Below are positions 52,113-60,689 of a stretch of DNA of 64,000 nt, in pieces (within the stretch, counting starts at the first letter, position 1; the number at the start of each line of letters is the position of its first letter). The notes under the pieces were generated by a model. The model was not told the origin of the DNA and searched no databases. It was given only the letters and a program-made list of their open reading frames with translations. The stretch is from Solitalea koreensis (lineage in GTDB: Bacteria > Bacteroidota > Bacteroidia > Sphingobacteriales > Sphingobacteriaceae). The translations under genes and the position numbers were made by a program. Where the stretch lies: the NCBI RefSeq assembly GCF_900182575.1, contig NZ_FXSZ01000002.1:1-64000 (forward strand), given 5' to 3'.

Positions 52113-52508
52113 ATGAAATTTTCAGTTGATAAACACGAAAAGTATGTGGTATTTAAGCTTAATGAAGATAAGCTGAATTCCATTATTACGCCCATGTTGA
52201 AGTCGGAATTGATTTTATTGAATGCAGAGGGCTTTCGGAATATCATCCTCGATTTATCTGAAGTAAAATACTCAGACTCTTCGGGTTTGAGTGCTATATT
52301 ATTAGGTCACCGCATTTGTAAAGGTAGCAGCGATAATGAAGGTACATTTGTATTAGCTACGCTCAATCCACCAGTACAAAAACTTATCAATATCTCTCAA
52401 TTGGAAAATGTATTGAACATTGTCCCAACGGTTGATGAAGCAATTGATTACGTGTTTATGGAAGAGATTGAACGGGATTTGAATAATGAAGCTGAAAATT
52501 TAGGTTAA
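52113..52508 (+). CDS. STAS-domain anti-sigma-factor antagonist-like protein
   Basis: A 131-residue single STAS domain (SpoIIAA-like). Residues about 45-60 contain NIILDLSEVKYSDSSGLSAI, in which Ser in SDSSG is the site phosphorylated in such proteins. The C-terminal helix is LEEIERDLNNEAENLG-like. It may bind an anti-sigma or a transporter. There is no RsbW-like kinase gene next to it. It is in the same direction as purC and RNase Z, with short gaps, so cotranscription is possible. Confidence 0.85.
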   Translation: MKFSVDKHEKYVVFKLNEDKLNSIITPMLKSELILLNAEGFRNIILDLSEVKYSDSSGLSAILLGHRICKGSSDNEGTFVLATLNPPVQKLINISQLENVLNIVPTVDEAIDYVFMEEIERDLNNEAENLG

Positions 52509-52520
52509 TCATCTCCACAA

Positions 52521-53441
52521 TTGACAAAATTTGAAGTAACGATACTGGGGAGTAGTTCCGCTACTCCCGCTTATCACCGTTTTCCATCATCGCAAATAGT
52601 TAATTACAATCAAAAATATTTCATGATCGACTGTGGTGAAGGCACACAGTTTCAATTGTTAAAATATGGATTCGGCTATAATAAAGTGGATCATATTTTT
52701 ATAAGCCATCTTCATGGTGATCATTATTTAGGCTTGGTTGGATTGATTTCCAGCATGCACTTAAATGGACGCGGAAAAGAGCTTGTTTTAGTTGGCCCTC
52801 CAGCACTAAAAGAAATTATAGACATACAGCTATTTCATTCTCAGACAACCCTTCGTTTTCCAATTAAGTTTATTCCTACACAAACTGATCAGCCGGAAAT
52901 AGTTTATCGGAATACTGAAATTGAAATAGAAACAATCATTCTGGATCATAGAATTCCTTGTACAGGATTCTTTTTCAAAGAAATAAAACGTCCGCGCAAA
53001 ATTGTTAAGGAAATGTTAGAAATTTATAACATTACTCCCGATGAAATTCCGGCGTTAAAAGAAGGTCATGATTATGTAATAGAAGATGGAACAGTTGTTC
53101 CTAATTATGTTCTTACTACCGATTCTCCAGTGCCACGTAGTTATGCATATTGTTCTGATACCCTAATGATTACCAGTTTTATTGAGCAAATTAAAGGAGT
53201 GGATTTATTGTATCATGAAACCACTTTTTTAGAGGATATGCTTGAACGAGCAAGGGACACTCATCATACTACAGCAAAACAGGCTGGGGAAATAGCTACT
53301 ATGGCAGAAGCAAAAAAACTAATTATTGGGCATTTTTCGGCACGTTACCGTGATTTATTATCACATCTGGAAGAATGTAAAACCACTTTCAAAAATGTTG
53401 AATTGGCTAAAGAAGGTATTACGTTTTCCATCGAAAACTAA
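52521..53441 (+). CDS. rnz: Ribonuclease Z
   Basis: A 306-residue zinc enzyme that trims the 3' ends of tRNA precursors. The metal motif is SHLHGDHYLGLVG, preceded by MIDCGEGTQFQLLKYGFGYN. Later metal ligands are in ILDHRIPCTGFFF and the final IIGHFSARYRD. The start is TTG at 52521, 12 bases after the STAS gene, because conserved MTKFEVTILGSSSATP begins there. A long hairpin terminator follows. Confidence 0.95.
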   Translation: MTKFEVTILGSSSATPAYHRFPSSQIVNYNQKYFMIDCGEGTQFQLLKYGFGYNKVDHIFISHLHGDHYLGLVGLISSMHLNGRGKELVLVGPPALKEIIDIQLFHSQTTLRFPIKFIPTQTDQPEIVYRNTEIEIETIILDHRIPCTGFFFKEIKRPRKIVKEMLEIYNITPDEIPALKEGHDYVIEDGTVVPNYVLTTDSPVPRSYAYCSDTLMITSFIEQIKGVDLLYHETTFLEDMLERARDTHHTTAKQAGEIATMAEAKKLIIGHFSARYRDLLSHLEECKTTFKNVELAKEGITFSIEN

Positions 53442-53460
53442 ATAACATCAAAAAAATATT

Positions 53461-53503
53461 GCATAAAAAAAGCATTCTGAAATACAGAATGCTTTTTTTA
53501 TGC
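53461..53503. terminator. Bidirectional terminator between rnz and the MlaD-type gene
   Basis: Arms 53461-53479 and 53485-53503 are perfect 19-base complements with a 5-base loop; runs of seven A and seven T flank the AGCATTCTG core. Confidence 0.92.
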
Positions 53504-53517
53504 AGATAAATCTAAAT

Positions 53518-54465
53518 TTATTCTGAAGGTTTTTTGTCTTTACCACCACCAAAAACAGAGAATCTTACATAACGTTTAGGATTTTCTTTTAAGTCAATCA
53601 TTAGTTTATCAAGATCAGCTGCTGATTTATTCAGATTATCATATAGGCCTTTATCATTTAATAACAGGCCTAAGGTACCTTCACCATTTTGAATTTTAGC
53701 TAAAATTGAATTCACATTAGCTAAAGATTTACTAGCATTCAGTAAGGTTTCCTGTAAATTAGCCTTAGCAACTTGATCAGTAACCTTATCAAGGTTGGCC
53801 ATTATATTATTAATGCGCTGGTTGTTATTCTTAAAGTTAGCAGTAATAGCCTCAATATTTTTCATAATAATCCCTAGTCGATCCATTTGTGAATTCAAAT
53901 TTCCAGAGACCGCTTCCACATTTTTCAAAGAGTGAGCAATACTATTCATGCTTTTGTTAATATTTCTTTGAAATTCAGGATTCAGAATATTATTTATTGA
54001 GCTTAGCATGGAATCTACCTTAATCATTACGACTGCAGCTTTATCTTTTATCGGACTTAATGTTTCAGTTATAGATTGCTCCACATCAGGCACAAACTGA
54101 TCACCTTCATGGGCCATTTCTTTTGAATCACCCAAAACAAAAACAACTGCTTTTCCGCCTAATAAATCAGTACTGGTAATACGGGCAATTGTATTTTTAG
54201 GAATTTGTAAATTACTGGTGATATCAAATATCGCTTTAACTTTATGATCAGGGGTTAACTCCATTTTCTTAACGCGACCTATTTGAAAACCATTAACCAA
54301 AACAGGTTTTGAGGCGGTAAGTCCTTCCACTCGATCGTAAATCGTATAAAAATCTCTTGAATTGCTAAACACGTCATTACCACGTAAAAAGTTATATCCA
54401 AGTATTAAACAAGTTATTGCAAAGGCGGTAAGAATACCGATTTTTGTTTCGTTAGCTATCTTCAC
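53518..54465 (-). CDS. MlaD/MCE family lipid-transport protein
   Basis: A 315-residue protein with one N-terminal membrane helix (IGILTAFAITCLILGYNFL), an MCE domain at about residues 37-115 (GLTASKPVLVNGFQIGRVKK), then a long helical region (residues 140-290). MCE proteins form rings that carry lipids across the periplasm. The ATPase and permease of an Mla system are not within the window. The start is GTG at 54465. It lies just downstream of the amidase gene on the same strand, with a gap of about 115 bases. Confidence 0.85.
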   Translation of the reverse strand: MKIANETKIGILTAFAITCLILGYNFLRGNDVFSNSRDFYTIYDRVEGLTASKPVLVNGFQIGRVKKMELTPDHKVKAIFDITSNLQIPKNTIARITSTDLLGGKAVVFVLGDSKEMAHEGDQFVPDVEQSITETLSPIKDKAAVVMIKVDSMLSSINNILNPEFQRNINKSMNSIAHSLKNVEAVSGNLNSQMDRLGIIMKNIEAITANFKNNNQRINNIMANLDKVTDQVAKANLQETLLNASKSLANVNSILAKIQNGEGTLGLLLNDKGLYDNLNKSAADLDKLMIDLKENPKRYVRFSVFGGGKDKKPSE

Positions 54466-54581
54466 TTATGTTTATTTGATGTTTTTTATTTTGTTGAATT
54501 GTTTAGAAACTATTTTTTCAAAATCGGTTTCTTTATTTTAACCAACTTTTTAATTGATTTAGTTGGAGGTTTAGGAGTAAG

Positions 54582-55424
54582 TCAGTTGGCTATTTCCAGC
54601 TCTGATTTATATTTTTTAAAAGCTCGATAGATAGACCCAGCCACCTCATCTTGTCCGCTATCAGTTGCTAAATATCTACCTTCTTCACGATTCGATACAA
54701 AGCCTGTTTCTATTAAAATGGCCGGCATATTGGTGTACCTTAATACCAGGAACCTTTCTTGTTTAACACCACGGCTGTAACGACTATCACTGTCCTCAAA
54801 TTCTGATTCGATTTTTGAGGCAAGATTTAGGCTTTTAGCCAGATTTTTGTTTTGGTATAAGGAAAAAATAATATAAGCTTCGGCTGAGTTAGGGTCGAAA
54901 CCATCGTATTTTTTTGCATAATTGTCTTCTAATAATATCACAGAGTTCTCACGTTTTGCAACTTCCATTTTTTCATTAGAAGTGCGGGAATCCACTCCAA
55001 ACGCATAAGTTTCTGTTCCATAAGGGGCCCCGCTGTCATTTGAATTACAGTGAATAGAAATAAATAAATCAGCTTTATTACGATTAGCTATTTCTGCGCG
55101 TTCACTCAGATCAACAAATGTATCAGTTTTACGGGTGAAGATCACTTTTACATCCGGAAAGTTCTCTTCAATGTACTTGCCTAATTTTAAAGCAATTGCT
55201 AAGGTAATATTCTTCTCGATAGCCCATCCTCGATTAGCACCATTATCTTTACCACCATGACCAGCATCAATTACTATGGTTTTAAATTTATATCGAACTG
55301 TCTTATTATCAGTGCGAATAGTGAATGATGTAACTAAAATAAATAAAAATGCGAAAGCCAAAGTATTAAAAAATGTTTTCACTGCTCGATTTTTATTTAA
55401 CTTTGGAGAGTTGTTGGTTTCCAT
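54582..55424 (-). CDS. N-acetylmuramoyl-L-alanine amidase (Amidase_3)
   Basis: A 280-residue zinc amidase that removes stem peptides from peptidoglycan. An N-terminal membrane or signal segment (TLAFAFLFILVTSFTI) is followed by the zinc motif IDAGHGGKDNGANRGW, then LFISIHCNSNDSGAPYG, and the catalytic Glu in ILIETGFVSNREEG. ATG 55424 is chosen over a TTG 21 bases upstream. It is divergent from the LptD-like gene with only about 31 bases between start codons, so their promoters must overlap each other's 5' ends. Confidence 0.9.
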   Translation of the reverse strand: METNNSPKLNKNRAVKTFFNTLAFAFLFILVTSFTIRTDNKTVRYKFKTIVIDAGHGGKDNGANRGWAIEKNITLAIALKLGKYIEENFPDVKVIFTRKTDTFVDLSERAEIANRNKADLFISIHCNSNDSGAPYGTETYAFGVDSRTSNEKMEVAKRENSVILLEDNYAKKYDGFDPNSAEAYIIFSLYQNKNLAKSLNLASKIESEFEDSDSRYSRGVKQERFLVLRYTNMPAILIETGFVSNREEGRYLATDSGQDEVAGSIYRAFKKYKSELEIAN

Positions 55425-55455
55425 ATTCGCAAAAATAATATTCAATTAAATCATT

Positions 55456-58089
55456 TTGAAATTATTAAAAACGCTTTTTTTTCTTTTAATAACTCCTTTA
55501 GTAACTGCAATCTTATTTTTATCTGTTAATCAGGTAAATGGAGCTGCAAGTAATCATTATTTAACTCATTTTTCCTTTGATAAAAAAGATACCATTAAGA
55601 AAGATACTCTGAAAGTTTCCAGAAGCAAAGATACAGTAACATCTGTAACTGATACTATTCATAAGGTAACCTTAAAAAAGAAAGAAGGATCACTTTCTTC
55701 TAAGGTCAATTATACTGCTCAAGATTCTATTTTAGCTGATCTTGATGGTAAATACCTTTATTTATACAAGGACGCTTCGGTAACTTATGAAAATCTGACT
55801 TTAAAAGCTGATTTCATCCGCATTGATCAAAAAACAATGACTGTTTATGCAAAAGGATTGAAAGATAGCACAGGTGTTTATGCAGGCCGTCCATTTTTTA
55901 CAGGAACAGGAAATGATGTTATTGCCGATAGTTTAGCCTATAATTTCAAATCAAAGAAAGCGAAAGTTTGGGCTGGAGTCAGTTCGGAAGGGGAAGGTTT
56001 TATTCGTGGCGGACAAATGAAACTGAACGAAGAAAAAGAGGGCTTTCTTAAAAATGGTATTTATACTACCTGTAATGATCCAAGTCATGTGCATTATGGA
56101 ATTGAAATCAGCAAAGCAAAAGTTGCCCAAAACCGAATTATCACCGGACCTGCCCATTTATTTATAGAGGACATTCCAATTCCTATTATATTGCCCTTTG
56201 GTTTTTTTCCTAAAACCAGCAAACGATCAAATGGGATATTGTTTCCTAGCGTGGGTGAAGATGCTGAAAAGGGCTTTTTTATGCGTGGATTAGGCTATTA
56301 CGTAGGTTTAGGCGATTATATGGATCTTGCATTTCAAAGTAGTCTTTTTACAAATGGAAGTTATGATTTAGATTTGTCATCACGATATAATGTTCGGTAT
56401 GATTATAGTGGTAATTTTGCTTTACATTATTCAAATCAGAAATTTGGTGAACCAGGAACTGTAAGTTATTCTAATACAAGAGACTTTCATGTAAACTGGA
56501 GTCATACGCAATCCTCCACGGCAACTGGTTCTACTTTTTCAGCTTCTGTTAATGCTGGTACTAGTAAATACTATCAGAATACCGGAAATTACATACCGCT
56601 TAATCAACGATTTAACAACACCTTACAATCTTCAGTAAGTTATTCAAAGGCTTGGCTTGGTACTCCGTTTAATTTATCGACAGCATTTACACATAGTCAG
56701 GAAATAAACACCGGTGTAATTAATCTTGGATTTCCTTCTTTGGCTTTTACTGTTTCACGTATAAATCCATTTGATTCAAAACGTAGGGTAGGTCCCCAGA
56801 AATGGTATAATAAAATTGGATTAAGTTATAATTTGCAGTTTGACAATCAGCTTTCAACTTTTGATTCTTTACTATTTAAAAAGAATACGCTCGATACAGT
56901 TCGCTCCGGTATAAAACATACAATTCCTATATCAACATCTTTTACTATAGCGAAAAATTTTTTCTTAACCCCAAGTATCAATTATAATGAATATTGGTAT
57001 TTTAAAACACTTACAAAGGCTTGGAATCCTCAAGCTAACCGGGTAGATAATATAAACAACTATGGATTTAGCACGGCACGTGATTATGGCTTCAGTACAG
57101 GGTTAAGTACCAAGTTATTTGGTATAAAAGAATTTAAGAAAACAAGTGGCATTAGAGCGATCCGGCATGTTTTAACCCCAACACTGGCTTATTTTTACCG
57201 ACCAGACTTTGGAAGTGATAAATACGGGTATTATAAAACCGTTCAAAGTGATAGCTTGGGGCGTACTACAACTTATTCTATTTTTGAAAATTCTTTATAT
57301 GGAGGTCCTGCCAGAGGTACTAATAATTCGTTAAGTTTTAGTCTTGATAATATTTTGGAGATGAAGGTGCGATCGAAAAAAGATACAATCAATGGAGAGC
57401 AAAAGATTAGTATTTTGGAAGGATTGTCTTTTAGTACAAATTACAATTTTGCAGCAGATTCATTTAAACTAGCCCCAATTAACTTTTCAGGCCGAACCAC
57501 ATTATTTAAAAAAGTGTACATCAACTTTGGAGGTATACTTGATCCGTATTACTATACAAGTACAGGAAGAAGAGTTAATGAATATTCAATAAACAGGAAT
57601 GGAAAATTGGTTTCACTTACAAGTGGATTCTTTTCTTTAAGTTCTAGTTTTAATTCAAAAAGTAAGCGTACTGCCCCAATCTCTCCTCAACAATACAGAG
57701 ATTTAACATTGATTGAACCCAATCCAAATAATTTTATTGATTTTGATATTCCTTGGAATTTTAGTGTCAATTATTTTTTAAACTATACCAAAACTTACTC
57801 GATCTCAAGCGCAAAATCCTTATCTCAAGCGATAAACTTTAATGGTCAGTTTAGTTTAACACCAAAGTGGGTAATAGGATTTACATCCGGTGTGGATATA
57901 ACAAATGCTAAACTTAGTCCAACCAGTTTAAGTATTAACCGTGATTTACATTGTTGGGATCTTGCCATGTCTTGGACACCTTTTGGTTTTTATAAAAGTT
58001 ATAGCATTGATTTACGGGTAAAATCATCAATACTTCAGGATTTAAAACTTAGCAAACGTAGTCCATATTATGCTGGAGATAATTTCTAG
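55456..58089 (+). CDS. LptD-like lipopolysaccharide assembly protein
   Basis: An 877-residue outer-membrane protein. A signal segment (first 30 residues, KLLKTLFFLLITPLVTAILF) is followed by an OstA-like domain with YENLTLKADFIRIDQKTMTV and YNFKSKKAKVWAGVSSEGEG, then a large barrel with many aromatic strands and an insertion IPIPIILPFGFFPKTSKRSN typical of the LptD family. It places LPS in the outer surface with LptE. No lptE-like gene is adjacent. Start TTG 55456. The Bacteroidetes LptD family is larger than that of Escherichia coli. Confidence 0.87.
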   Translation: MKLLKTLFFLLITPLVTAILFLSVNQVNGAASNHYLTHFSFDKKDTIKKDTLKVSRSKDTVTSVTDTIHKVTLKKKEGSLSSKVNYTAQDSILADLDGKYLYLYKDASVTYENLTLKADFIRIDQKTMTVYAKGLKDSTGVYAGRPFFTGTGNDVIADSLAYNFKSKKAKVWAGVSSEGEGFIRGGQMKLNEEKEGFLKNGIYTTCNDPSHVHYGIEISKAKVAQNRIITGPAHLFIEDIPIPIILPFGFFPKTSKRSNGILFPSVGEDAEKGFFMRGLGYYVGLGDYMDLAFQSSLFTNGSYDLDLSSRYNVRYDYSGNFALHYSNQKFGEPGTVSYSNTRDFHVNWSHTQSSTATGSTFSASVNAGTSKYYQNTGNYIPLNQRFNNTLQSSVSYSKAWLGTPFNLSTAFTHSQEINTGVINLGFPSLAFTVSRINPFDSKRRVGPQKWYNKIGLSYNLQFDNQLSTFDSLLFKKNTLDTVRSGIKHTIPISTSFTIAKNFFLTPSINYNEYWYFKTLTKAWNPQANRVDNINNYGFSTARDYGFSTGLSTKLFGIKEFKKTSGIRAIRHVLTPTLAYFYRPDFGSDKYGYYKTVQSDSLGRTTTYSIFENSLYGGPARGTNNSLSFSLDNILEMKVRSKKDTINGEQKISILEGLSFSTNYNFAADSFKLAPINFSGRTTLFKKVYINFGGILDPYYYTSTGRRVNEYSINRNGKLVSLTSGFFSLSSSFNSKSKRTAPISPQQYRDLTLIEPNPNNFIDFDIPWNFSVNYFLNYTKTYSISSAKSLSQAINFNGQFSLTPKWVIGFTSGVDITNAKLSPTSLSINRDLHCWDLAMSWTPFGFYKSYSIDLRVKSSILQDLKLSKRSPYYAGDNF

Positions 58090-58104
58090 TTATATATAAA
58101 TAGT

Positions 58105-58136
58105 AAAAAAGCTCAATTCGTTTTGGGCTTTTTTTT
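58105..58136 (+). terminator. Terminator of the LptD-like gene
   Basis: AAAAAAGCTCAA (58105-58116) pairs with TTGGGCTTTTTT (58123-58134) with one G-T pair; a T run of eight follows the GGGC core. Confidence 0.85.
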
Positions 58137-58226
58137 ATTGCCAAGTCATTAAAAGTTTATTTTAATTATAAATTTGGTAGTAATTTGTTTGTTTGGATGA
58201 AATAATATAAATAATTATTGTATTTA

Positions 58227-58258
58227 TTTGTAATTTAAAAAAATAAGTCATACTTTAG
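58227..58258 (+). promoter_or_regulatory. Predicted promoter of the ilv operon (TTTG / TAnnTTTG type)
   Basis: TTTG at 58227-58230, a 20-base spacer and TACTTTAG at 58251-58258 match the Bacteroidetes -33/-7 consensus except for one base in the -7 element. Transcription would start near 58264, about 12 bases before the leader peptide. Confidence 0.6.
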
Positions 58259-58276
58259 ATTTATTGTAAAAAAAGG

Positions 58277-58339
58277 ATGAAAACAATCAATACCATTATT
58301 ACTGTCATTATTTTAATTATTGTGATTATTCACAATTGA
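58277..58339 (+). CDS. ilv leader peptide, 20 residues
   Basis: An ATG-to-TGA frame of 20 codons. The middle reads TIITVIILIIVII. Nine codons are Ile, two Val, one Leu and three Thr, exactly the amino acids made or used by the genes that follow (threonine is the IlvA substrate). It is preceded by AAAAAAAGG and a predicted promoter. The stop codon ends two bases before the first antiterminator segment. No other role is needed for such a composition. Confidence 0.85.
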   Translation: MKTINTIITVIILIIVIIHN

Positions 58340-58341
58340 CA

Positions 58342-58394
58342 GGGAGTGGTATACTATAGAAACGCACACTAGTATAAATAAAAAAGCCGCTCCC
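58342..58394 (+). promoter_or_regulatory. Antiterminator arms of the ilv attenuator
   Basis: GGGAGTGGT (58342-58350) can pair with GCCGCTCCC (58386-58394), seven Watson-Crick and two G-T pairs. The second segment is the left arm of the terminator, so the two folds exclude each other. Between them, TATACTA (58350-58356) and TAGTATA (58370-58376) form an exact 7-bp inner stem that stacks on the antiterminator (base 58350 can join only one of the two stems). Confidence 0.8.
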
Positions 58395-58415
58395 AAAAAA
58401 GGAGCGGCTTTTTTT
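58381..58415 (+). terminator. Intrinsic terminator of the ilv attenuator
   Basis: AAAAAGCCGCTCC (58381-58393) and GGAGCGGCTTTTT (58401-58413) form a perfect 13-bp stem with a 7-base loop and a seven-T run ending at 58415. It lies 12 bases before the ilvA ATG. Confidence 0.93.
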
Positions 58416-58427
58416 ACGTCAGAAAAT

Positions 58428-59678
58428 ATGGAAACCTTAACCAATTACTCAGAACAAATTGACCAGGCTGCAAAAAAATTAAAAGATGTAGCTTTACATA
58501 CACCATTACAGTTCATTCAGCGGCTCTCTGAGAAATACCAATGTAAGGTATATTTTAAACGGGAAGATATGCAGCCTGTTCGTTCTTATAAAATTCGTGG
58601 TGCTTACAATAACATTGTTAGTCTTACCCCGGAGCAACGTAATAGAGGAGTCGTTTGTGCTAGTGCGGGTAATCATGCTCAGGGTGTAGCGCTGAGTAGT
58701 AAGATGCTTAAAATCAAATCTCACATTTTTATGCCGCAGGTAACGCCAAGGCAAAAAATCGAAAAAGTTAAAAGCTTTGGAGGTGAATGGGTTAGTATCA
58801 TTCTTATTGGTACTACTTATGATGAGGCGTATGCAGCATCCTGCAAGTTTGCTGAAGAAAACAATTTGGCAATCGTTCATCCATTTGATCAGTTGAACAC
58901 AATTCTTGGCCAGGCAACTGTTACACGTGAGATTTTAAATGATTTGCCTGGTACCGAAATTCTTATATGCCCGGTTGGCGGAGGTGGATTACTTTCCGGA
59001 GCATGTTTGTACCTGTCTGAAAATAATTCAGATGTAAAAATCATTGGTGTGGATCCGGGAGGAGCTCCTAAAATGGAAAAAGCTTTAGAAGCTGGAAAAC
59101 CCGTTCGATTGGAAAGCATAGATACCTTCATTGACGGAGCTGCGGTAAAACAAATTGGTTCTCTGGCTTATGAAATTTCATCGGCAGGAATAGGTGGATT
59201 TCACACAGTTTCTGAAGGCAAGGTTTGTACTACCATGATTGAACTTTATCAAAGCGAAGGAATCATAGCTGAACCTGCAGGAGCAATGTCCGTTGCTGTA
59301 CTAGATCAATTAGCCGACGAGATCAAGGGCAAGAAAGTAGTTTGTGTAATAAGTGGAGGAAATAATGATATTGCCCGTTATCCTGAAGTAATTGAACGAA
59401 GCTTAATTTTTGAAGGTTTAAAGCATTATTTCATTGTTGAATTCGCACAAAAACCCGGTGAACTTCGTAATTTCTTAAATGACGCATTAGGCGTCAACGA
59501 CGACATTGTGCATTTTCAGTATCTGAAGAAAACGAATAAAGAATTCGGACCTGCATTGGTCGGTATTGAACTCGCTAGTAAAGATGACCTCGAACCTTTA
59601 CTCTTCCGATTTAGGCAAAATAATATCGTTTACATTAATGTTAATGAACACGAAATGTTGCGAAAATATTTAGTTTAA
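58428..59678 (+). CDS. ilvA: Threonine ammonia-lyase (threonine dehydratase), biosynthetic
   Basis: A 416-residue PLP enzyme that converts threonine to 2-oxobutanoate and ammonia, the committed step of isoleucine synthesis. The PLP lysine is Lys55 in SYKIRGAYNN; the glycine-rich phosphate loop is PVGGGGLLSGA. Residues about 330-416 form one ACT-like regulatory domain (HYFIVEFAQKPGELRNF), which fits the shorter one-domain IlvA rather than the 514-residue Escherichia coli enzyme. It is the first gene of the operon, directly after the attenuator. Confidence 0.95.
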   Translation: METLTNYSEQIDQAAKKLKDVALHTPLQFIQRLSEKYQCKVYFKREDMQPVRSYKIRGAYNNIVSLTPEQRNRGVVCASAGNHAQGVALSSKMLKIKSHIFMPQVTPRQKIEKVKSFGGEWVSIILIGTTYDEAYAASCKFAEENNLAIVHPFDQLNTILGQATVTREILNDLPGTEILICPVGGGGLLSGACLYLSENNSDVKIIGVDPGGAPKMEKALEAGKPVRLESIDTFIDGAAVKQIGSLAYEISSAGIGGFHTVSEGKVCTTMIELYQSEGIIAEPAGAMSVAVLDQLADEIKGKKVVCVISGGNNDIARYPEVIERSLIFEGLKHYFIVEFAQKPGELRNFLNDALGVNDDIVHFQYLKKTNKEFGPALVGIELASKDDLEPLLFRFRQNNIVYINVNEHEMLRKYLV

Positions 59679-59723
59679 AAAATAATTAGCCGATTTATTT
59701 ACAAACAATAAAAATATTTAGCT

Positions 59724-60611
59724 ATGTATTACAATGAAAACTCTATTGTTTTTTACGACGGAAAATTTCTTCCGGCTAAAGACGTTTGTTTAAGCCCATA
59801 TGGCCAATCATTTCATTACGGAAATGCTGTTTTTGAAGGTATTCGCGCCTACGAAACGGATGAAGGTACACGCATTTTCAAGCCGATTGAACATTTCAAA
59901 AGAATGTTGTACTCGTGTAATAAACTGCACATCAAACCAAGCTATTCTGTTAAAGACCTAACAGAGATTTCATACGAATTAATCAAGAAAAATTACCTTA
60001 AAAACGCTTATATACGGCCGTTGGTTTTCGTAGGAGAAAATATGTCTTTGGAACCTAGTCATAGTCACCATTTGTTCATAGGAGCCTGGAGCTGGGCAGT
60101 GTATTATGGTGATAAATTAACCCGTTTGATGACCTCTTCATACAAACGTTTTAGTCCTGAAGCATTTCATGTTGATACTAAAGTAACCGGTCAATACATA
60201 AATGCCATTCTTGCCACCAAAGAGGCAAAAGAAAAAGGATTTGATGAAGCCCTACTACTTGACCAAAACGGCTATATAGCCCAATGCGCCGCCTCAAATT
60301 TCTTTTATGAAAAAGATAACAAACTCTATACTCCGGAAGTTGGCAATATTTTCCCTGGCATAACGCGTTCTACAGTTATTGAACTTGCTAATGATTTAGG
60401 GTTTGAAATTGTTGAAACAAAAATTAAACCTGAAGATCTTCTTGATATTGACGGTGCTTTTTCAACCGGAACAGCCGCTGAAGTTGCCGGAATTGAAAGT
60501 ATTGATGGAAGAGGGTTTCGTAAAAATTGGGAGGATACCATGGGTTTTGAAATCAGTGTAAAATACAGGAAAAGAGTTACTTTGAAAGAATACACTGGTT
60601 ATATTATTTGA
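59724..60611 (+). CDS. ilvE: Branched-chain amino-acid aminotransferase
   Basis: A 295-residue class IV PLP aminotransferase that makes Ile, Leu and Val from their 2-oxo acids. Evidence is GQSFHYGNAVFEGIRAYETD at residues 28-47, the PLP lysine in DTKVTGQYINAI, EALLLDQNGYIAQCAASNFF, and STGTAAEVAGI near the end. Length is normal. It lies 45 bases after ilvA in the same operon. Confidence 0.94.
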   Translation: MYYNENSIVFYDGKFLPAKDVCLSPYGQSFHYGNAVFEGIRAYETDEGTRIFKPIEHFKRMLYSCNKLHIKPSYSVKDLTEISYELIKKNYLKNAYIRPLVFVGENMSLEPSHSHHLFIGAWSWAVYYGDKLTRLMTSSYKRFSPEAFHVDTKVTGQYINAILATKEAKEKGFDEALLLDQNGYIAQCAASNFFYEKDNKLYTPEVGNIFPGITRSTVIELANDLGFEIVETKIKPEDLLDIDGAFSTGTAAEVAGIESIDGRGFRKNWEDTMGFEISVKYRKRVTLKEYTGYII

Positions 60612-60689
60612 TTTGAATATCGTAATACAAAAGCCAAATAGTTTATCAAATTTATAACAATAACCTATATTAGATTACAAATATCATAA

